Notes under the pieces: generated by a model
What the model saw: only the letters and a program-made list of their open reading frames with translations
What the model was told of the DNA's origin: nothing
Database searches by the model: none
Part shown: positions 58,801 through 64,000 of the stretch, in pieces
Layout: every line of letters starts with the position of its first letter
Numbering within the stretch: the first letter of the stretch is position 1
Origin: Tetracentron sinense
Lineage: Eukaryota > Streptophyta > Magnoliopsida > Trochodendrales > Trochodendraceae
Assembly: GCA_015143295.1 (NCBI GenBank)
Contig: CM026574.1
Coordinates: 15,502,938 to 15,566,937 of the forward strand
DNA length: 64,000 nt
Direction of reading: 5' to 3'
Program-made: the position numbers and the translations under genes

Positions 58801-60121
58801 TAGGTTTACCCCTATGTAATGCATTTACTTTGTTATAGTTATGCTCACATCTCCATCATTCTTTCTAAATTTTCCCTCTATTCATGTTATGCCATTTCCT
58901 AACATTTGATAATATATAAGCCCTGGATCTTCGTTCTGTGATTGGATTGTAATACAAAATATTCTGATGACCAGTGCTAATTCTGCCCTCAATGTTTTAT
59001 CCTATAATCCTGTAGGGTACTCAAGCACGAGAGAAAAATGAACTGCTTATCCAACAGTTCGGTATCAACTACCACATGCTACCGGCCATGTTCCGCCAGG
59101 GATCCTCTGTTTTCAGGAAAAAGGTTACTTTCTATCTTAGCAAAGGAAAATATATACTCCGTAATCTAATTTGAGTGTTATACACTGTAGATATATTGTA
59201 TATTGTCATAGTTAGGGTCATGGCACAAATACAAGGAGTTGGGACAACATTTTCTGGATCTCACCAATGACATATCCTTTGGAATATAATTGAACAGATT
59301 GGATAATATTTACCATTGAATCTAATCACTTTCTTTTGTTTGTCAAAGAATTTCCAGAAAAGAAGTCCATTAGTTTGAGTTACTGCTGGCGTGGAGTTTT
59401 CTAGATAGGACTTTGATAACTTTGGTCTGTCGGCATTTCTTTACACAAGATAGGGGCAGTTGTGCTTTGTTCCTTTTTTTTTCCAGTGTTCTTTTTTCCC
59501 TTTTGGTGGCCAGTTCATTACTTGGTGAACCTTCTTGGGACGTTTCTTATTTATTTATTAACACATATTTTACTGATACAAGAAACGGTGTTTACTCTTA
59601 AGATCTTTAAGGCGGGACTGTATTAAACCCAACTGGATGGTTGTTGGCATTTTATTGACGGTTTTCCATATGTGACAAGCATGTTTTATCTCAGATGATT
59701 AAAATATCGTATTTTGTAAACCTTGGCCTCAGAGAGGAAGTGTGATATACCCATCGATGCTTTGAATTATAGTTAAGTTGTTCTGTCATTGTCCGGAAAT
59801 TAATTCAGTCTTCTTGGATTCATGATTCGAGGATGATTACTCTCTATTCTACATGGCCACTCTACATTCCCTTGTACATAGTTCTTTCCCTTTGGACTTT
59901 TCTACATGTTGAGCTGATATAATAATATCCACATATTTAACATTCAGGAGGGCAAGACTGCAATGGACAAGGGTGGAGATCCTGTTGAAAGATCTCAGGT
60001 GAAAGTGATTGTAGACCATTGTAATATAATTGAGACAAGATTTTGGGACGAACACCCAAGCATCCTCGACGAGAATCCTTTTTCCAGCATACAAACTGAC
60101 TCTGCAACAGTATTCAGTTAA
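49884..60121 (+). CDS. THG1: tRNA-His guanylyltransferase, tandem-domain (13 exons)
   Basis: THG1 adds the 5' G-1 of tRNA-His by 3'-5' chemistry. Exons: 49884-49987, 50324-50455, 50588-50632, 51166-51335, 51502-51587, 52961-53068, 53376-53632, 54588-54719, 54854-54898, 56192-56361, 56533-56618, 59016-59123, 59948-60121. All have GT-AG introns and consistent phases, giving 538 aa (1617 nt) with no internal stop. Residues ~6-260 and ~272-538 are two Thg1 domains, as in other plants. Domain 2 keeps IDG (Asp295) and SDE (Asp342, Glu343). Domain 1 has NDE (Asp76, Glu77) but IYG, with Tyr29 where Asp29 binds metal, so domain 2 is probably the catalytic one. Both have HINNQYNTCFWMLV. Exon lengths repeat exactly (132, 45, 170, 86, 108) in each half. 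The start gives the conserved MANSKYEYVKSF terminus. Confidence 0.95.
52025..52560 (-). pseudogene. L1-type LINE 3' fragment in a THG1 intron
   Basis: On the minus strand: LDNLGKRGW, ESVDHLLVHCLYARSLW (zf-RVT Cys/His region) and then WSLWKERNRRVFEN with SRALLWDWVTAKFDL (end of L1 ORF2). Stops and a shift interrupt it. It sits antisense in intron 5 (51588-52960). Only the last ~150 codons of ORF2 remain, as usual for 5'-truncated LINEs. Confidence 0.85.
55170..55460. mobile_element. MITE of the CCGGTTGAACC family, copy 2
   Basis: It lies in THG1 intron 9. GGCCCGGCCTGGGCTG at the left and GGCCGGTCCGGTTATAAAA at the right are partly inverted, with many self-complementary words (GAACTGGTC, GGTTCAACCGG, GAGCCGGTC). 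The copy at 19990-20330 has the same order. Non-coding. Confidence 0.6.
57420..58805 (+). pseudogene. L1-type LINE fragment in THG1 intron 11
   Basis: The same L1 family as at 45891-47560: PTYFLSIVYTIPASVA (57432), LGVKPLVEVNKMPLRKWLWH (about 57590-57650), NGQFTVRSFSQLLW (58336), EELMDHLLLHCPSASGF-like codons (about 58545-58595) and IWKERNRRVFDE (about 58758). It is sense to THG1, full of stops, and split by a MITE at 57855-58095. It explains most of the 2.4-kb intron 56619-59015. Confidence 0.85.
57855..58095. mobile_element. MITE nested in the intronic LINE
   Basis: Left words CACATGTCAACACGTGACCC and CTTAACTATGGTTAAGC, centre GGTTTTTAGGAAATAAAAC, right words GGGCAGTTTAAGGGCC and CCAGACAGTTTTGGTCTGG. 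The same words and order occur at 44625-44815. Its insertion interrupts otherwise continuous LINE homology. Confidence 0.65.
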
Positions 60122-60936
60122 AACTTGTATGTTCTGAATATTTTGGTCAGTTTTATAACATTTATGAAATTGCAATTGGTGGGTGTTCCACAGTTTAGAA
60201 ATGCCAAATGCTTGTTAACCGAAATTTCGTACTTCAATTTGGAAAAAAAAATTATACTTGGCCACATAATATGAAAGCTGAGGCGATAAACAGAAAGACA
60301 TTTGTAATTTTGAGCATGTAAATGGTAGTTCCACTCATGCAGGGACGAGATCATGGCATTAGTATTTGTTCTATTGAACTTTTTGGCTCACTGCATTGTT
60401 CCTATTATTTGAAAGAGCTTTACTGTGGTTGTTACCAGGAGGAACCTAGATATCGCCTTGAAGATCTGTCCGCCCCAAAATCCTAACATATAATTTGAGG
60501 TGTGGAAAGGGAAAACCTCTCATTTAAAACTGAACTGCTGGTTCATATATATCTACATCAAAGGTTTTATGTGATAATATATACATAACAATATATCTGT
60601 TTCTACCTTGATACAAAATATGTTCTAAATATACAAGGAAGATTACAAACTAAACATGAACAAAATATACAAAACATACACCTACAGTGTGAAAAACTCT
60701 AGCAAAAGGTGACTCCCGAGTCAGCTTCACCACTATCTTTAACTAAGATATCCACACTCATCTATAAATTGCTCTGCAAGATAGAAATTAATATAGGAAT
60801 GATCTTTCAAAAAAAAAAAACAGAGATAGGAGTGAGCATGACAGCCCAATAGACATATTACACAACCTCTAAATAGTCATTAAGTATGAATAAATAGAAA
60901 ACAATAAATTTGATAATTATCGGCAAAACATATACA
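60122..60936. other. THG1 downstream region, no further gene
   Basis: The 3' untranslated region begins here; AATAAA-like signals are not distinctive in this AT-rich context. Nothing else is recognised. Confidence 0.4.
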
Positions 60937-61260
60937 CACCTGTGCAAAGCGCCCTCTTCAGTCGGAGCATATTCCAATACTTAACTGGTGTGGAATCGCA
61001 TTGTTAGCCTTTTATCGCGGGCCGGGCGGCTTCTCCTATGACCTATCTTGAATTTCCGGCCGGGCGATGACAAGCCGTTACCTCCCATGTACAGTGCGGG
61101 GTCTGCCCAAGCCCTAGTTTTCTGGCTCAGGTCGCCGTTAGCCGCTTACACGTTGGCCAAACGTTTGATGTGTGCAAACTTTTATAGGATCCTACAAAAA
61201 TCCAGGACGGACTACCTCCTACCCTCGCGTCTATAAATGTCAATCTGGTGAGCATGTGAT
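60937..61260. other. GC-rich island of unknown origin
   Basis: About 320 bp are distinctly GC-richer than the AT-rich flanks, with words GCGGGCCGGGCGGC, GGCCGGGCGATGAC and CGCCGTTAGCCGC. A 62-codon plus-strand frame (61048-61236) starts with a Met but has no recognised domain. It could be an LTR or captured-gene piece; I cannot tell. Confidence 0.4.
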
Positions 61261-63050
61261 CCTTAGTTAATCTCTATAACAAAACAATTCCTACACACAA
61301 GGTTCCTCATAAAAGAAATTGGGACTTCCCGGATCCCCGATAGAGATACATATGTAGATACCTATATAAGTCTATTTAATTTATAGAAAAATAACGGCTA
61401 ATTAAATTTTCAAAACTCTCAACCACAACCAAGTATGCTAGAAAGGTCCTGCATTCAATTCATATTCATGTCGTGTCCAATAATGCACAATTCAATTCAT
61501 ATTCATGTCGTGTCCAATAATGCACAATTTGAATCATCTGGATAGATTGACACCCTGACATTGAAAAATATGAATCTCAATGTTTATAACTAAATAAAAT
61601 ACAAAATTTAGTTTTCTGAAAACTAGATTCATTAAGCTTAATTTCATAACAAATAGGACGATGTGAATTCTTGGAAAATTGTCTAAATAGTTCATCTAAC
61701 ATGGAACAGTAAACTGTCAAAGTACAGACAGAACCACTTATGGTAAAAAGAAAAAATCATAACTCCCTGGTCTGAACTCTAAATGGATCAAACTAAATTG
61801 GTATAGAAAGCTAACTTAATTATGTAACTAAGAAAATTAATATCAGTCTTAAATTGTGTCAGGAATAGTCTCGGTCACCTAATCAAGTTACGTGTTGTTA
61901 TGCTGTAGAAAATATTTGACAACATAAAAACGTGTTGTTTTAGACTTGTGTAGGTCTCTATATAATTCCTAAATTCACAAGATAAATCACAGATATGTAC
62001 GTGCCTGATACGAATTTTTTTTAAAAAAAACCTCATCTCAGTTGGAGTTCTGTAGAGCTCAGACAATTCGTTTTACCTAACCTAGTGAGAATTATGTAAA
62101 TTTTGTAGAAATGATCTAGTGTTAAAAAAAAAAAATACAACTAAATTTCTAATCTGAAATTACCGTACAAATTCATTTTAAACCAACAATTTGTACAAGA
62201 ATATATACCATACAATCAATCTAATTGTACTATAGTGCATCAACCCTAATTATACTTTGGATAATCTGATCGAGTCCTATACAAGTCCGATTCGTACAAT
62301 CTTATAGTTGAATGTTATTGGTTTGATATGATCTATAAGATGGCACATTCACTGACTTTCAAAAACTTTCCAAGAAAGCCTCAAATTCAATTAGTCGCTC
62401 TTGAGCATTCCAAGGGTTAACCAAAATGTTTGATGACAATGTCGGAATTGACTTGCCAAGTTTATTAAAAAAAATTCAGGGTTTTACAAGATCACTTAGT
62501 TGGCACCTGTGAGGCTGTTTTCTGCTACATCATAAATCACTCATTCACTCATTCAGTGAGACTCGAACCTTGTCCTTCTCAATGTAAGGAATACACATTT
62601 TTGCCACTTTTGTCGGCAGACCTACAAGGTAGGCATTGGGAAAACATGACAACTTACAAATAAAAAAGTTTCAATAAGCAATTCTATTCATTTTCCTTAC
62701 CCTTTTTATATAATTTTCTTTAGGCCTTAATGCCTCATCACTTGTTCTAAGTTTTCTTGACAACCTGGAAACCATTTCAAAGGAGGTAAAATATAGTTGG
62801 GAACACAAAAGAAAAAATGGTGTTTACATAGAATTATATACAAATTTAGTTTCCTAACTATTTGGATAAAATGATGTTTAATTCAGTTAGAATTAAAGCA
62901 TTAAATAAAATTTGAAATGAAAAACAAAAAGAGGAACTGTCAAGTGACATGAGAATAAGAGAATCCTCCCGCCTATTAGCACATGTGGATGTACAGTAGA
63001 CTGTAAAGGGACTAAAAGAGTATATCCAAACAAACTGACCATACTGACTG
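61261..63050. other. AT-rich non-coding stretch
   Basis: It contains the short tandem duplication at 61453-61526. Around 62550-62580 the minus strand has GACAAGGTTCGAGTCTCAC, a tRNA-B-box-like word, but no SINE body was recognised. No gene is supported. Confidence 0.4.
61453..61526. repeat. 37-bp tandem duplication
   Basis: The unit beginning ATTCAATTCATATTCATG and ending AATGCACA occurs twice in perfect succession. Non-coding. Confidence 0.95.
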
Positions 63051-63051
63051 T

Positions 63052-63091
63052 ACTAATGTAGGTAAATGATGACTACCAAAAAAAAAAAAAA
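63052..63091 (+). mobile_element. 5'-truncated SINE with target duplication
   Basis: The 3' tail ACTAATGTAGGTAAATGAT plus an A-run matches the end of the SINE at 28569-28728. It is flanked by ACTGACTGT at 63043-63051 and 63092-63100. The direct repeats show that it inserted already truncated. Confidence 0.8.
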
Positions 63092-63597
63092 ACTGACTGT
63101 TTCGCAAAAAGGAGATCATATTTCTGTAAGGATTTCCCCATAATGCTCATGATTTTGTTATGTGAGAAATATTCATTTATGAGGTGTTTATCTCACGTGG
63201 GGTGAGGGTATGTGTCATTCAAAGTGAAAGTAGGAGTCAAAACATGGTATGAGAAGATGTGGCAATAAGGGAGGTCAAGCCAACGTTCTAGTGGAAAGAG
63301 GATAAAAAGCCTGCAATACCGTGAATAGAGATGGAGACGATGGTTTAGGGAAGAGAGTTTGAAGATTTGGGTGCGCAATCGCATAAAGAATGGATTCTCA
63401 AGGAATGTGATTTTAATATTGGTGTATACATGGCAAGAAATTATTGGGGTGCTCGTAGCAGCACCCTTTTTAAATTATAAAATCAATTACACCACTAGTA
63501 CCTTTTAAAAGATAAAATCAATTATACCACTTGCTCCAATGATATGGTGTGGCCTATAATGAGGAATTTCCGGTTGCTCCAAGGATTTTCCCAGATT

Positions 63598-63710
63598 AAC
63601 CAGTGTGGTGGTTTGCGGGCTCACGTCACATCCTCGGGGATTAGTCCTGACGGAAGGGTTGGGGATACCTGGTTACAAAAAAACACCAAAAAAAAAAAAA
63701 AAAAAAATCT
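63598..63710 (+). mobile_element. SINE 3' part
   Basis: CCAGTGTGGTGGTTTGCGGG, CTCACGTCACATCCTCGGGG, ATTAGTCCTGACGG and GGTTGGGGA are the 3' half of the SINE at 34410-34608, ending in an A-run. The 5' half with the pol III boxes is not recognisable in 63540-63597. Confidence 0.75.
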
Positions 63711-64000
63711 TAGGAGATTGTGCAATGGGATTCTTTTGTACACTAGAGGAAGTGTTAGGCACACTGATGCAGCCATCATGAGATAACGATTGCCAACTTT
63801 TTGAACCCAATCTAATTATTTGTGCACCCGTCATGAAATAATGATTACCAACTTTTTGAACCCAATCTAATTCTATGAAACATTGATTAAAATTAGAGTA
63901 CCAAAGTAAATATACAAAGAGGGTGAATATCCACATCAACTTAGGAACATGAGATGATACAGGTTAACTTCGAACAAGGGTACATCATAGGTCAACAAAA
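63711..64000. other. Non-coding, no gene recognised
   Basis: A word of about 45 bp around ATTACCAACTTTTTGAACCC occurs twice (near 63789 and 63843), a short direct duplication. Nothing else is seen. Confidence 0.5.

Overview
The window reads as nuclear DNA of a flowering plant, probably a woody eudicot; I cannot name the species. Support comes from GT-AG introns in long, AT-rich genes, a plant-type tandem-domain THG1 gene, a plant GPI-anchored beta-1,3-glucanase, and a dense nested population of plant transposons (CACTA, PIF/Harbinger, Helitron, MITEs, L1 LINEs, tRNA-derived SINEs, Copia and Gypsy remnants). I see no CRISPR array, operon, rRNA gene or convincing tRNA gene.

Layout. 1-1.4 kb: non-coding with homopolymer tracts. 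1.45-6.0 kb: a non-autonomous CACTA element holding a 13-copy, ~179-bp tandem array. 6-13.3 kb: MITEs, a hairpin, an LTR remnant and a mini-Helitron. 13.27-19.68 kb: a Tourist/Harbinger-type element into which a second, 5.2-kb PIF/Harbinger element (13363-18564) has inserted; the inner one has a Myb/SANT-like ORF and a DDE transposase broken by one stop codon. 20.76-23.51 kb: a large solo LTR.

24-34 kb: a genic island. A truncated copy of a GH17 glucanase first exon (24.2 kb) and the intact two-exon gene (31612-34092, 477 aa) flank, on the other strand, a decayed F-actin capping protein beta-subunit gene (~25.95-30.42 kb). 34.4-35.5 kb: SINEs and an LTR remnant. 35.67-41.41 kb: two copies of the 20.76-kb LTR family joined in inverted orientation. 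41.8-49.2 kb: repeats, Copia, Gypsy and L1 fragments, and a PPR pseudogene interrupted by a MITE that itself carries a SINE.

49.88-60.12 kb: a complete 13-exon gene for a tandem-domain tRNA-His guanylyltransferase (538 aa). All exons join in frame at GT-AG sites. Its first domain has Tyr in place of the first metal-binding Asp. Paired introns of the two halves still resemble each other, and the larger ones contain L1 and MITE debris. 60.1-64 kb: no gene recognised.

Only two host genes look functional: the GH17 beta-1,3-glucanase and THG1. Their functions (cell-wall callose turnover and tRNA-His maturation) are unrelated, and nothing suggests that neighbouring genes act together.
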